Assembly: GCF_019075875.1 (NCBI RefSeq)
Contig: NZ_JAHOOZ010000001.1
Location: 1,922,001 to 1,986,000, forward strand
Direction: 5' to 3'
Source: Novosphingobium sp. G106
GTDB lineage: Bacteria; Pseudomonadota; Alphaproteobacteria; Sphingomonadales; Sphingomonadaceae
DNA: 64,000 bases
The position numbers and the translations under genes are program-made. Positions 1 through 9,853 of this stretch are shown piece after piece (positions within the stretch are counted from its first letter, which is position 1; every line of letters starts with the position of its first letter). The notes beneath the pieces were generated by a model. That model saw only the letters and a list, made by a program, of their open reading frames with translations, searched no databases and was not told where the DNA came from.

Positions 1-100
1 GATCACTCGTCTCCCGTGAGCCCTGGCGTTCGATGCTGCTCCTCCACGACACAGGTCCGTCCGTCATCATCCGGCAAAGGCCCGGCGATCTATTTATTTC

Positions 101-117
101 AATGCACCTGATGCATA
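101..117. promoter_or_regulatory. Candidate operator, 17-bp palindrome (site A)
   Basis: Reads AATGCA-CCTGA-TGCATA, an inverted repeat with a 5-bp spacer and one arm mismatch. It lies 46 bp upstream of the first ATG of the hydrolase remnant. The same pattern recurs at 14653, 34834 and 61157 and in looser form at 2909, 44316 and 55915, always in promoter regions. The shape suits a TetR-type dimeric repressor; the binding protein is not known. Confidence 0.5.
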
Positions 118-162
118 AAATTGCTAAACGGTAGCGGCCGGGTGAGAGATGAAAGCGCTGCG

Positions 163-1150
163 ATGGAAAAGCTGATATTCGAAGGGTTCGGCGGCCTTGC
201 GCTGGCGGGGGATGCGTTCGGATCGCAGGAAGCGCCCTGCGTCCTGCTTCTCCACTCGGGAGGCCAGACAAGAAAGAGTTCTGGCATGGATCGGCCCAGG
301 CCCTTGCCCAGGCAGGTCGCCATGCCATCTGCGTCGACCTTCGCGGTCATGGCGAGAGCGGTCATGCCGCCGACGGCCGCTACGATCTGGACGCCTACAT
401 TCAGGACCTGCGCGCAATCCTCGCCAGCCTGCCAAGCCGCGCCGTCGTGGTGGGAGCCGGGCTTGGCGCGATCATCGCGCTGGCCGCGGTAGGCGAAAGC
501 GCTCCCCACCTCGTATCGGGACTGGCGCTCGTCGATATCAACATCTGGTTCGAGGAAGGCGTTCTCGAACGGCTTCACGCCGCGCTGCTCGAACGAACCA
601 TGGGCGCGCAGCTGCCCGAACAGATTGCCGATGCCGTGTCGGCTGCGCACCCTGGCGAGCCGGCACCGGGCGTGAAGCGCCTGCTGGCATCTTTTGACCA
701 ACGCGGCGATGGACGCCTCGCGTGGCGTGGCGATCCCAAGGCGCTGGAGGGCTCCGACCTCTTTGTGCAGCAGGACAGGCTCAGCGAAGCAGCCTCGCGT
801 ATCGCCGCCGCCGTCGTGCTGATGCGCGGCGCGCTCAACGCGACGATTTCGAACCAGGACCTGCAGCGCTTGCAGGCGCTCATCCCGGGCGCGGAACTCG
901 CGGAAATCGAAGGCGCGGGTCATTTCCTCGCGGCGGAGCGGGAAGACCTGTTCGACGCGGTCCTGCTCGATTTCCTGGAACGTCATACGCCTCTGCGGCC
1001 GCTGGAATATATCGGCGGATCGGAGCCGCGAGTGCTGCGCGATGCGCTCGGCTGCTTTGCCACGGGCGTGACCATCATCACCACGCTGAGCGAGACCGGA
1101 GAGCCCATCGGCCTGACCGCGAACTCCTTCACTTCCGTTTCCCTCGATGA
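163..1150 (+). pseudogene. Alpha/beta hydrolase-flavin reductase fusion, frameshifted and truncated
   Basis: The first 35 codons from ATG 163 start an alpha/beta hydrolase (LLLHSGGQTR motif). The rest of that domain (DLRGHGES, the GAGLG nucleophile-elbow region, GAGHFLA with the likely catalytic His) lies in another frame. Adding one A to the AAA at 273-275 restores a single frame reading GGQTRKEFWHGSAQ. From about 1000 the frame runs into the start of an FMN-binding flavin reductase domain (LRDALGCFATGVTIITT, GLTANSFTSVSLD), then stops matching it at about 1150, after only about 45 residues. Hydrolase-flavin reductase fusions of this kind are, as I recall, known in sphingomonads. The loss of the reductase core and the junction to an unrelated gene make this non-functional as a whole. 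Operator site A lies just upstream. Confidence 0.7.
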
Positions 1151-1859
1151 AACCATTGGCCTGCTGCGCGAGGCCGTAGCGCTTGGTCATCGCACGGTGA
1201 ACATTCCAGCTTTTCCGCAAGCCGCGGACGGGGTGAGCACCAGCGCCAAAGTCGGTACGATCCAGATGGCCCAGGGCGCCGCGCTCTCAGGCGATCCGAG
1301 CAGCAGCAAGGCCTATTGGCATCCGGAATTCGAACCGCTTTGGGCGGAAATCCAGAACCTCGACGTCACGGTTACCTTTCACCTTGGCGGCCGCATGGCG
1401 CGTTTCGGCGACAAGGACAATTTCCTGGCGGATCTCGTCATGACGAAGGTGGCGATGGCGGAACCCGTTGCCATGGCGATCTATGGCAACCTGTTTGGGC
1501 GCTTCCCCAAAATGCGCTGGGCGATCATCGAGAGCGGCGTGGGCTGGATACCATGGATGGCCGAATACATGGACCGGACATGGGAGAAGCAGCGCTTCTG
1601 GACCGAAAGCAAGCTTGCAAACCCACCGAGCTATTACATGGATCACAACATCTATGGCTCATTCATCAATGACCGGATGGGCTTCCTCAACTGCAATCTG
1701 CCCGGCGGCAGGAATGTCATGTGGTCTTCCGATTTCCCGCATTCGGAAACCACCTTTCCCAACTCGCTGTCGGTCATAGCCCGCGATACCGTCGGCGTCG
1801 CCGAAGAGGACGTGCGTAGGATCGTCGGCGGCACCGCCGCCAAGCTCTTCAAGATCTGA
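1151..1859 (+). pseudogene. C-terminal fragment of an amidohydrolase-2 family protein
   Basis: About 235 codons in frame with the preceding reductase fragment encode the C-terminal half of a TIM-barrel amidohydrolase (amidohydrolase_2 family, usually 350-420 residues). Visible landmarks are a conserved turn AIIESGVGWIPWM, the metal-ligand Asp in WSSDFPH and the ending GTAAKLFKI. The N-terminal half, including the HxH metal motif, is missing. The seam is near the codons for SLD|ETIGLL, so one open frame spans three unrelated domains. A strong hairpin follows 5 bp after the stop. Most likely a remnant left by a deletion of several kb. Translation of the chimera is possible from internal starts but no activity is expected. 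Confidence 0.75.
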
Positions 1860-1863
1860 TCTT

Positions 1864-1903
1864 GAGCGGCCTGACCCGGCGGATGCTTCGGGTGAGGCCG
1901 CTC
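1864..1903 (+). terminator. Hairpin terminator after the chimeric remnant
   Basis: Inverted repeat of 15 bp with one mismatch (1864-1878 pairing with 1889-1903) around a 10-nt loop, starting 5 bp after the stop at 1859. There is no clear T-run, so it may be a weak or bidirectional terminator between the remnant and the convergent VOC gene. Confidence 0.55.
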
Positions 1904-1990
1904 CTGCATTTCGCGGAGACGGTTGCCGGGAGCATGCGCCCATCGGAGCGGACAAGTTCGCATGCTTCCGCTTCCGCGCCCCTATCGCCT

Positions 1991-2401
1991 TTAGTTTGCG
2001 GCCATGAGCTCGATCAGATTGCCGTCCGGGTCGCGGAAATAGACCGAATGTGCAGGCAAGCCGTCGAGAGTTCGGCGCGGGGACGGTCCGTCGACAATGG
2101 CGACGCCATGACCCGCGAGATGGGTCTGGGCCTCATTGATCGAGCCGCCCCAGCGAAAGCAGATGTCCGCCGATCCCGGCGTCGGCAAGGCCGCGACCAG
2201 GTCGACGCCGTTTCCCGCCTGATGAACGCTGAGCCTTGCACCGCCGCCCAGCAGGAAGACCCGCACCGCGGGCCTTCCGCCGGGAGCATATTCGTTGATG
2301 ATCTCGGTTCCAAAAAGGCGCTCGTAAAAGGCCCAGGTAACTTCGACATCGGCAACGGTTATCGCGACGTAATCGATCCCCAAAAGGACAGATTGCTTCA
2401 T
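1991..2401 (-). CDS. VOC (glyoxalase/bleomycin-resistance) family protein
   Basis: A 136-residue protein with the single-domain vicinal-oxygen-chelate fold: an opening GIDYVAITVADVEVTWAFY and a closing SVYFRDPDGNLIEL, which contributes the last metal-ligand Glu. Such proteins bind a divalent metal and act as dioxygenases, isomerases or lyases; the substrate cannot be told here. The start chosen (2401) overlaps the stop of the upstream SnoaL-like gene by 4 bp (ATGA), so the two are probably translated together. The pair diverges from the epoxide hydrolase/P450 pair, so a role in the same oxidative pathway is likely but not shown. Confidence 0.8.
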   Translation of the reverse strand: MKQSVLLGIDYVAITVADVEVTWAFYERLFGTEIINEYAPGGRPAVRVFLLGGGARLSVHQAGNGVDLVAALPTPGSADICFRWGGSINEAQTHLAGHGVAIVDGPSPRRTLDGLPAHSVYFRDPDGNLIELMAAN

Positions 2402-2838
2402 CCCAGCGACACCGGAAACGCCAGTCCTCGTGCTTTCTCGTCGGACGCCAGATCGCCAGTCCTGGCGATCTTCACCTTGGTGTGGGCAATCTTCCAATCG
2501 CCTCCGGCTCGCACCAAGGTCCTGAGATACCAGCCGGCGTTCCAGCGATCGTCGTTGGTCGGCATGAACAGATAGCTCTGGACGGTTTCGGCCCGGTCTC
2601 CCTGAAGATCGATCCGCGCGGCACCAGGAAGATGCACGCCATGCGGCGCCTGCGACAGCATCGCGGCGACCTCTTTACGGCCGCGCAGACTTTGGCGAAA
2701 CACGTCGTAGACCGTGTCTTCGGTAAAGAGATCGAGCCATTCTTCGAACCTGCTTATTGCAAGACGAAGGCAGTACTCGTCGAGAACCTGGCGAATGGCC
2801 AGCTCGTCTGCAATCCTGTTCAACCGGTCTTCCGACAT
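2398..2838 (-). CDS. SnoaL/NTF2-like ring-hydroxylation-type beta-barrel protein
   Basis: A 146-residue protein (MSEDRLNRIADELAIRQVLD start) typical of the SnoaL-like/NTF2 superfamily. The N-terminal helix pair is followed by DLFTEDTVYDV and GRKEVAAML, and a beta sheet ending in GDWKIAHTKVKI. Members include polyketide cyclases, ketosteroid-isomerase-like enzymes and small subunits of ring-hydroxylating oxygenases. I chose the ATG at 2838 because a GAGGAA ribosome-binding sequence precedes it and because all upstream in-frame sequence looks non-coding. It is first in a two-gene unit with the VOC gene, with which it overlaps by 4 bp. Confidence 0.75.
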   Translation of the reverse strand: MSEDRLNRIADELAIRQVLDEYCLRLAISRFEEWLDLFTEDTVYDVFRQSLRGRKEVAAMLSQAPHGVHLPGAARIDLQGDRAETVQSYLFMPTNDDRWNAGWYLRTLVRAGGDWKIAHTKVKIARTGDLASDEKARGLAFPVSLG

Positions 2839-2908
2839 GCCAATTCCTCGCTGCTGTCCGGCGCCCGCTTCCCGGCGCCATTTCGGCGTTTCGCGTGCCC
2901 GCCACTTA

Positions 2909-2926
2909 TGCAATAGTCGTAATGCA
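2909..2926. promoter_or_regulatory. Weak candidate operator (site K) in divergent promoter
   Basis: TGCA-N10-TGCA lies between the divergent SnoaL-like gene (start 2838) and the epoxide hydrolase (start 3024). The N10 spacing matches the variant at 55915. The arms are less complete than in the 17-bp sites, so this is tentative. Confidence 0.3.
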
Positions 2927-3023
2927 AATCGAAACAAGCCGGCGTCCTCGTTCTGGTCGGGCCGAAAGATCGGGCGTCGCTCTCGGGCCGAACCGAGGGG
3001 CGACGTGACATTGGGATATAACG

Positions 3024-4181
3024 ATGACCTCACTTCTCACCCCATTCCAGTGCCACATATCCGACGAGGTCATCGCCGACCTCAAAGCCCGCTTGCAACG
3101 GACGCGGCTGCCGGATCAGCTGGAGGGAGCCGGCTGGGACTACGGTACCGAACTCACCTATCTCGACGAACTGTGCACCTACTGGCGCGACGAGTTCGAT
3201 TGGCGCGCTGCCGAGGCGCGGTTTAACCGCTTTCCCCAGTTCACCACTCAGATCAATGACGAGAACGTCCACTTCTATCACATCCGCTCGCCCGAACCCC
3301 ACGCCCTGCCCCTCATCATCACTCACGGTTATCCCGGTTCGATTGCCGAGTTTCTCGATATCCTCGGGCCTCTTTCCGATCCAGCAAGCCACGGCGGGGA
3401 CCGGCGCGATGCCTTTCATGTCGTCGCTCCGTCGATCCCAGGATTCGGTTTTTCAGGTCCAACGCGAAACAAGGGATTCAACATCGGGAAGGCAGCTGCG
3501 GTGAACACGCAGATCATGGAAATGCTCGGATATGACCGATACGTCGTCCAAGGCGGCGATTTTGGCTCGGCAATCTCAGGTGCGATGGCCATCGACCATC
3601 CAGAGCGCGTTATCGCGCTGCATCTCAATTTCATCCTCGGTCGCCCGGCGGATCCCGCCAATCCGATGGCCGGCTTGAGCGACGGGGAAATCGCCGAGCA
3701 GGAATGGAAGCGCAACTATGACCTGCACGAGAGCGGATACCAGGCGATCCAGGGCACCAAGCCGCAATCGCTCGCCTACGGCCTGACGGATTCGCCCGCG
3801 GGCCTGGCGGCGTGGATCGTCGAGAAATTCAAGACGTGGAGCGATTGCGGCGGCGACATCGAGCGGTCCTTTTCCAAAGACCACCTGCTTGAAAATATCA
3901 TGCTCTACTGGGTGACGGGAACGATCAATTCGGCGATGCGGCTCTACTACGAATCCATCGGCCCGGGCCGTGCCCCGGCCGGGGGTTGGCCGCGCATCGA
4001 CGTGCCGACCGCCCACGCCCGCTTCCCGGCGGAAATTCGTCCCATTCCCCGCGCATGGGCGGAGCAAATGTACAATATCGTGCGCTGGACCAAGCAACCG
4101 AAAGGCGGCCACTTTGCGGCCTTCGAACAGCCGGGCCTGTTTCTGGACGACTTGCGCGAATTTTGCCGCGACTATCGCTGA
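3024..4181 (+). CDS. Epoxide hydrolase family protein (EHN-type)
   Basis: A 385-residue alpha/beta hydrolase with the N-terminal epoxide-hydrolase (EHN) domain at about residues 3-110. The oxyanion-hole motif HGYPGS is at 101-106, the nucleophile Asp179 in GGDFGS, and the catalytic His363 in KGGHFAAFE. These enzymes add water to an epoxide through an Asp-ester intermediate, giving a vicinal diol; juvenile-hormone and microsomal epoxide hydrolases are relatives. It sits 65 bp upstream of a P450 on the same strand. Epoxide made by the P450, or by another oxygenase of the cluster, is therefore a plausible substrate (inference). Length and triad are complete, so it should be active. Confidence 0.88.
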   Translation: MTSLLTPFQCHISDEVIADLKARLQRTRLPDQLEGAGWDYGTELTYLDELCTYWRDEFDWRAAEARFNRFPQFTTQINDENVHFYHIRSPEPHALPLIITHGYPGSIAEFLDILGPLSDPASHGGDRRDAFHVVAPSIPGFGFSGPTRNKGFNIGKAAAVNTQIMEMLGYDRYVVQGGDFGSAISGAMAIDHPERVIALHLNFILGRPADPANPMAGLSDGEIAEQEWKRNYDLHESGYQAIQGTKPQSLAYGLTDSPAGLAAWIVEKFKTWSDCGGDIERSFSKDHLLENIMLYWVTGTINSAMRLYYESIGPGRAPAGGWPRIDVPTAHARFPAEIRPIPRAWAEQMYNIVRWTKQPKGGHFAAFEQPGLFLDDLREFCRDYR

Positions 4182-4246
4182 ATGCTGCTCGGCACCCGGC
4201 TTCAAAAAGCAGGGGTCATCGAAGTCCGTCCCAGGGAGAAGATGCC

Positions 4247-5461
4247 ATGACCGAACGCGGCCCGCCGTTGCCCGACATTCCGCCGCACGTGGACCCGGCT
4301 CTGGTAGTGGATTTCGATTATCTGCGCCCGGCCGGTATCGAGGACAGCGACGTGTTCACGGCGCTCGGACGGCTCCACGAAGGGCCTGATATCAGTTGGA
4401 CGCCGCACCATGGGGGACACTGGATAGCGACCCGCGGCGAAGACATTCAGTGGATCCAGGAAAGGCACGATCTTTTCTCCAACGCAGAAAAGAATGTTCC
4501 CAAGGGCAGCTTTCCCTCGATGCCGCCGATCACCGAGAATCCGCCGGACCACACGCGATATCGAGCTGTCCTCAATCCCTACTTCGCCAAACGCCGCATC
4601 GAGGAGAACTACGAAGCCAAGGCGCGCAATGTCGTGGTTTCGCTCATCGAGGACTTGAAACAAAAGGACCGATGCGAGTTCGTTTCCGAGTTTTCGACGA
4701 TCGCCCCCTTGAAGATATTCTGGGATTTCGTCGATCTGCCTTACGCCCGACGCGAGGATTTCCTGCGCTGGGGACGTAGCTTCGCGGTCAGGGCATCGTC
4801 CGAGGAACGCATCGAGGCGAACAGGGCCTTGGTCGAATATCTCGGCGAGTTGCTCGACGAACGGCTCGAACATCCAGGGACGGACGTCTTTACAGGCATC
4901 TCGCAGTGGCGCGACAATGCCCGGTACAAGCATCGCGGCGAACTGCTTGGCATGGCGCAGCTCGTGTTCCTCGGGGGGCTCGACACGGTCGCGGCGATGA
5001 TGGGTTTCTCCATGCTTCGCTTGGCCGAGCGCCCGGAACTGCAAGCGCAGCTCAAAGCTGATCCCGCCATCATCCCGGCAGCCGTCGAGGAACTGCTACG
5101 GCGCCATGGGCTATCGAACACGGGCCGGCTGCTGCGACAGGACGTCGAGCGCAAGGGGGCATCCATGAAGGCCGGCGACATGATCATGGTCATGAACAGC
5201 CTGTCGAGCATCGACGACCGCCTCTACGAAAAGCCCTACGAGGTGGATTTCAAACGCGGCGCTGTTCATCACAACAGCATGGGCAATGGTCCTCACAAAT
5301 GCGTGGGTCAGCATCTGGCGCGCATGGAGATGCGCCTTCTGCTCGAGGAATGGTCACGGCGCATGCCCATCGTTCGGCTGGATCCAGATGCTCCCGCGCC
5401 GCTTTCGCGTGCCGGCTCGGTGATCGGTATGGAACACCTTCATCTTTCTTGGGTGAGCTGA
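4247..5461 (+). CDS. Cytochrome P450, P450cam (CYP101)-like
   Basis: A 404-residue P450 that resembles P450cam along its length. The N-terminus carries LPDIPPHV, then WTPHHGGHWIATRG as in camphor hydroxylase, then the I-helix GGLDTV, ELLRR (the ExxR pair) and the heme loop GNGPHKCVGQHLAR with Cys352. P450cam-like enzymes of sphingomonads hydroxylate camphor, norisoprenoids and related terpenoids. The loop has MGNGPH where most have FGxGxH. ATG 4247 follows a GGAGAAG ribosome-binding site; longer in-frame starts lie inside the epoxide hydrolase. It forms a two-gene unit with the hydrolase. No ferredoxin or reductase partner is encoded in the window. Confidence 0.88.
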   Translation: MTERGPPLPDIPPHVDPALVVDFDYLRPAGIEDSDVFTALGRLHEGPDISWTPHHGGHWIATRGEDIQWIQERHDLFSNAEKNVPKGSFPSMPPITENPPDHTRYRAVLNPYFAKRRIEENYEAKARNVVVSLIEDLKQKDRCEFVSEFSTIAPLKIFWDFVDLPYARREDFLRWGRSFAVRASSEERIEANRALVEYLGELLDERLEHPGTDVFTGISQWRDNARYKHRGELLGMAQLVFLGGLDTVAAMMGFSMLRLAERPELQAQLKADPAIIPAAVEELLRRHGLSNTGRLLRQDVERKGASMKAGDMIMVMNSLSSIDDRLYEKPYEVDFKRGAVHHNSMGNGPHKCVGQHLARMEMRLLLEEWSRRMPIVRLDPDAPAPLSRAGSVIGMEHLHLSWVS

Positions 5462-5655
5462 AAGGGACCTGACAAGTCACGCGCGGCGCGGCTCCTTCCC
5501 GACAGACCTATCCGGCAGGGACAGGCGTGACGCCGCCCACCCAAGATCGCCGGCGAGTTCGGCTCAACCCGCCTGCCGCTAGCTACGAAAGGCTTTTGCG
5601 ATCGCAGCGAACTATTCGCCCGCGCCCCGTTCCGGCAGGCCAGAGGCGCCCTCGC

Positions 5656-7680
5656 CTATTTGACGACAGCTCGGACGCGGGCGGCAATGGAGGCCGCATG
5701 GGGAACCTGGTTGGTCTCGATAATCTTCGAATAGGCGATGGGCGCATATTCGGCGCCAAGTCGGACAGCCGGGCCCTTGAGCTTGTCCCAAAGCTCCTCG
5801 TTGATCGTCGAGCAGATCTCTGCGCCCATGCCGCAGAACTCGACCGCGGCATGGACAACGACCGCGCGGCCGGTCTTCTTCACCGACTGCAGGATGCGGT
5901 GGTAGTCGATCGGCACCAGCGAACGCAGGTCGATCACTTCGGCGTTGATGCCTTCCTTGGCCAGTTCCTCCGCCGCAGCGAGGCACTGTCCAACCTGCCA
6001 CCCGTAGGTGATCAACGTGACGTCGGTACCCTCGCGCTTCACCTTCGCGACGCCCAGGGGAATGCGATAGTCGCCGATCGGAACCTGATCCTTCTGGGTG
6101 AAGAGAAGCATGATCGATTCCAGAATCACGACGGGATCGGGATCGTTGATCGCCGAAAGCAACAGGCCCTTCGCGTCGACCGGGTTGCTCGGGAAGGCCA
6201 CTTTGATGCCAGGGGTATGTGTGAGCCATGCCTCCAGGCTTTGCGAATGCTGGGCACCGAACCCGCCCATGCCGCCGCCAAGCTGCATGCGGATCGTCAT
6301 CGGGGCATGAGTAGCCGAACCCGACATATAGCGCTGCTTGGCCGCGTGATTGGCGATCTGGTCGAGGCAGACGCCCATGAAGTCGGAAAACATGATCTCG
6401 GCAATCGGGTTCATGCCGGCGATCGAGGAGCCGACTGCGGCGCCGATGATTGCCTGCTCGGCAATGGGGGTCGCCCGGACGCGGCGGTCGCCAAATTCCT
6501 CCTCAAGGCCCTTGTTGGTGCCGAATGCGCCGCCGTGAGGATCGCCGACATCTTCACCGAGAAGGAAGACTTCCGGGTTCTGCGTCATTGCGGCCTTTTG
6601 GGCGCTCTGGATCGCCTGAGCCATGGTCATCGTCTCGGTCGGACCCGAAAACTCGCCCTCGGCTTCGCGGACCGGATAGTGGCTGCGCTTCGGGACCGAA
6701 TCAACATCGGCGAAGACGTCGACCAAGGTCTCGGTCGCGGGCGTGACCTTGCTTTCCAGCGCACGGGCGATCGCGTCGTCGACTTCGGCCTTGGCAGCGG
6801 CCTCGAGCGCAGTGAGCTCGTCCTCACTGGAAATGCCGGCCTCGAGCAGCAGCGCGCGGGTCTTCTCGTAGGGCGCGCGCTCCTTGCCCGCGGCGAGCTC
6901 GTCCTTGGTGGCGTTGTAGTTGTCACCCACGCCCGCGTGCGGCCCGAGGCGATAGGTCATGGCTTCGACGAAGACCGGGCCCTTGCCCTCACGAACGTAG
7001 TCGATGACTTCCTTCATGCCCTTGTAGAAGGCGGCGGGATCGTTGCCGTCGAGCTGGACGCCCTTGAAGCCCAGCGCTTCGGCGCGGCCGAAGAAGTTCG
7101 GGCTGGCGGTATAGGTCGGGATGCGCGTGTATTCGCCCCAGGTGTTGTTCTGGCACATGAAGATCACCGGCAGCTTCCAGGCGCCGGCAAGGTTCATCGC
7201 TTCGTGCACGGCACCGATCGAGGTCGCGCCGTCGCCGAAGTTGACGATCGTCACGCGGTCCTCGCCGCGCTCCTTGGCCGCGATGGCGAGGCCGTTGGCG
7301 ATCGGCGCACCGGCGCCGACGATCGCGGTGGTGACCATCGACCCCGACGAAGGATCGGAGATGTGCGGGGAACCGCCCTTGCCCTTGTTGACGCCGTCTT
7401 CGCGGCCGAGCGCTTCGGCGAACATGCCGTACAGGTCGACGCCCTTGGCGACCTGGTCATGGATGCCGCGATAGGTGGTGATCATGTAGTCGCGGCTCGT
7501 GGTGAGCTGCGAGATCGTCGCCGGAATGCACTCCTGGCCGGTCATCGGCCAGTAGGTGAACATGAACTTGCCCGACGAAAGCCCGGCCTGGACGGCCTTG
7601 TCGACCGCACGGATGCGCGCCATCTGGCCGTAGATCGCCTTGAGGACTTCAGGCTCGATTCCAAGATTTCCTTGTTGCAT
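5656..7680 (-). CDS. Fused E1 alpha-beta subunit of a 2-oxoacid dehydrogenase
   Basis: A 674-residue fusion of the alpha (about 1-335) and beta (about 350-674) subunits of a thiamine-diphosphate 2-oxoacid dehydrogenase. The ThDP motif is visible as GDG at 149-151 and NN at 178-179. The beta part shows the family landmarks GEDVGDPHGG and PSNPVDAKGLL. Such E1s decarboxylate pyruvate, branched-chain oxoacids or acetoin and hand the acyl group to a lipoyl E2. Neither E2 nor E3 is present nearby. It is the last gene of the etfB-etfA-sucC-sucD-E1 run, 67 bp after sucD, with a GGGAG ribosome-binding site. Its substrate cannot be read from sequence. Confidence 0.85.
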   Translation of the reverse strand: MQQGNLGIEPEVLKAIYGQMARIRAVDKAVQAGLSSGKFMFTYWPMTGQECIPATISQLTTSRDYMITTYRGIHDQVAKGVDLYGMFAEALGREDGVNKGKGGSPHISDPSSGSMVTTAIVGAGAPIANGLAIAAKERGEDRVTIVNFGDGATSIGAVHEAMNLAGAWKLPVIFMCQNNTWGEYTRIPTYTASPNFFGRAEALGFKGVQLDGNDPAAFYKGMKEVIDYVREGKGPVFVEAMTYRLGPHAGVGDNYNATKDELAAGKERAPYEKTRALLLEAGISSEDELTALEAAAKAEVDDAIARALESKVTPATETLVDVFADVDSVPKRSHYPVREAEGEFSGPTETMTMAQAIQSAQKAAMTQNPEVFLLGEDVGDPHGGAFGTNKGLEEEFGDRRVRATPIAEQAIIGAAVGSSIAGMNPIAEIMFSDFMGVCLDQIANHAAKQRYMSGSATHAPMTIRMQLGGGMGGFGAQHSQSLEAWLTHTPGIKVAFPSNPVDAKGLLLSAINDPDPVVILESIMLLFTQKDQVPIGDYRIPLGVAKVKREGTDVTLITYGWQVGQCLAAAEELAKEGINAEVIDLRSLVPIDYHRILQSVKKTGRAVVVHAAVEFCGMGAEICSTINEELWDKLKGPAVRLGAEYAPIAYSKIIETNQVPHAASIAARVRAVVK

Positions 7681-7747
7681 CACGTCACTCCCGATCGATT
7701 GTGAGGCGCGACGGCACACAGCCCACCCGCCGCCAGATTTCCCGCCA

Positions 7748-8635
7748 TCAGAGCTCGCGGAGCAGCCCGGCGAGCGTGGTGCCGAGTTCGGACGGCGACG
7801 GCGAAACACGGATGCCCGCGGCTTCCATCGCCGCGATCTTGTCCTCGGCGCCGCCCTGGCCGCCCGAGACGATCGCGCCGGCATGGCCCATGCGGCGGCC
7901 CGGAGGCGCCGTGCGGCCGGCGATGAAGCCGACCATCGGCTTGCGGCGGCCCTTCTTGGCTTCGTCCTTGATGAACTGCGCGGCTTCTTCCTCGGCCGAA
8001 CCGCCGATCTCGCCGATCATGATGATCGACTTGGTGGCGTCGTCGGCCAGGAACAGCTCGAGCACGTCGATGAAGTTGGTGCCGTTGACCGGGTCGCCGC
8101 CGATGCCGACCGCGGTGGTTTGGCCCAAGCCTTCGTTGGTCGTCTGGAACACGGCTTCATAGGTCAGCGTGCCCGAACGCGAAACGACACCGACCGAGCC
8201 CTTCGAGAAGATGGAGCCGGGCATGATGCCGATCTTGCACTCGCCGGGGGTCAGGACGCCGGGGCAGTTCGGGCCGATCAGGCGCGACTTCGAGCCCGAG
8301 AGCGCGCGCTTGACGCGGACCATGTCGAGCACGGGAATGCCCTCGGTAATGGCGACGATCAGCTCGATCTGGGCGTCGATTGCCTCGAGGATCGCATCGG
8401 CGGCGCCGGCGGGCGGCACGTAGATGCAACTCGCGGTGGCGCCGGTCGCGGCCTTGGCCTCGGCGACGGTGTCATACTGCGGCAGGTTGAGGTGCGTCTG
8501 GCCGCCCTTGCCGGGGGTCACGCCCGCGACCATCTGCGTGCCATAGGCCAGTGCGGCTTCGGTGTGGAAGCTGCCGGTTGAGCCGGTCATGCCCTGGGTG
8601 ATGACCTTGGTGTTCTTGTCGACGAGAATGGACAT
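7748..8635 (-). CDS. sucD: Succinate-CoA ligase, alpha subunit
   Basis: A 295-residue SucD with an N-terminal CoA-binding Rossmann domain ([19 protein letters not shown]), the PNCPGV loop and the phosphorylated His251 in RRMGHAGAI. With SucC it interconverts succinyl-CoA + NDP + phosphate with succinate + NTP + CoA. Only 2 bp separate it from the end of sucC, as is usual for the pair. Being placed between ETF genes and an E1 fusion inside a CoA-thioester catabolic island suggests a dedicated copy that handles succinyl-CoA from degradation or recycles CoA. It could equally be the housekeeping copy. Confidence 0.95.
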   Translation of the reverse strand: MSILVDKNTKVITQGMTGSTGSFHTEAALAYGTQMVAGVTPGKGGQTHLNLPQYDTVAEAKAATGATASCIYVPPAGAADAILEAIDAQIELIVAITEGIPVLDMVRVKRALSGSKSRLIGPNCPGVLTPGECKIGIMPGSIFSKGSVGVVSRSGTLTYEAVFQTTNEGLGQTTAVGIGGDPVNGTNFIDVLELFLADDATKSIIMIGEIGGSAEEEAAQFIKDEAKKGRRKPMVGFIAGRTAPPGRRMGHAGAIVSGGQGGAEDKIAAMEAAGIRVSPSPSELGTTLAGLLREL

Positions 8636-8637
8636 TT

Positions 8638-9852
<1,215 letters not shown>

Positions 9853-9853
9853 C

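Noticed and set aside
1..100. Possible end of an upstream gene at the left edge
   Set aside because: No frame in these 100 bases gives a recognisable protein end.
99..1220. Minus-strand open frame opposite the hydrolase remnant
   Set aside because: No domain is recognisable, whereas the plus strand shows hydrolase and reductase motifs.
5527..7704. Long plus-strand open frame of 725 codons opposite the fused E1 gene
   Set aside because: Composition (many His/Asp/Gly/Arg) is that of an antisense shadow; the minus-strand E1 has clear ThDP motifs.
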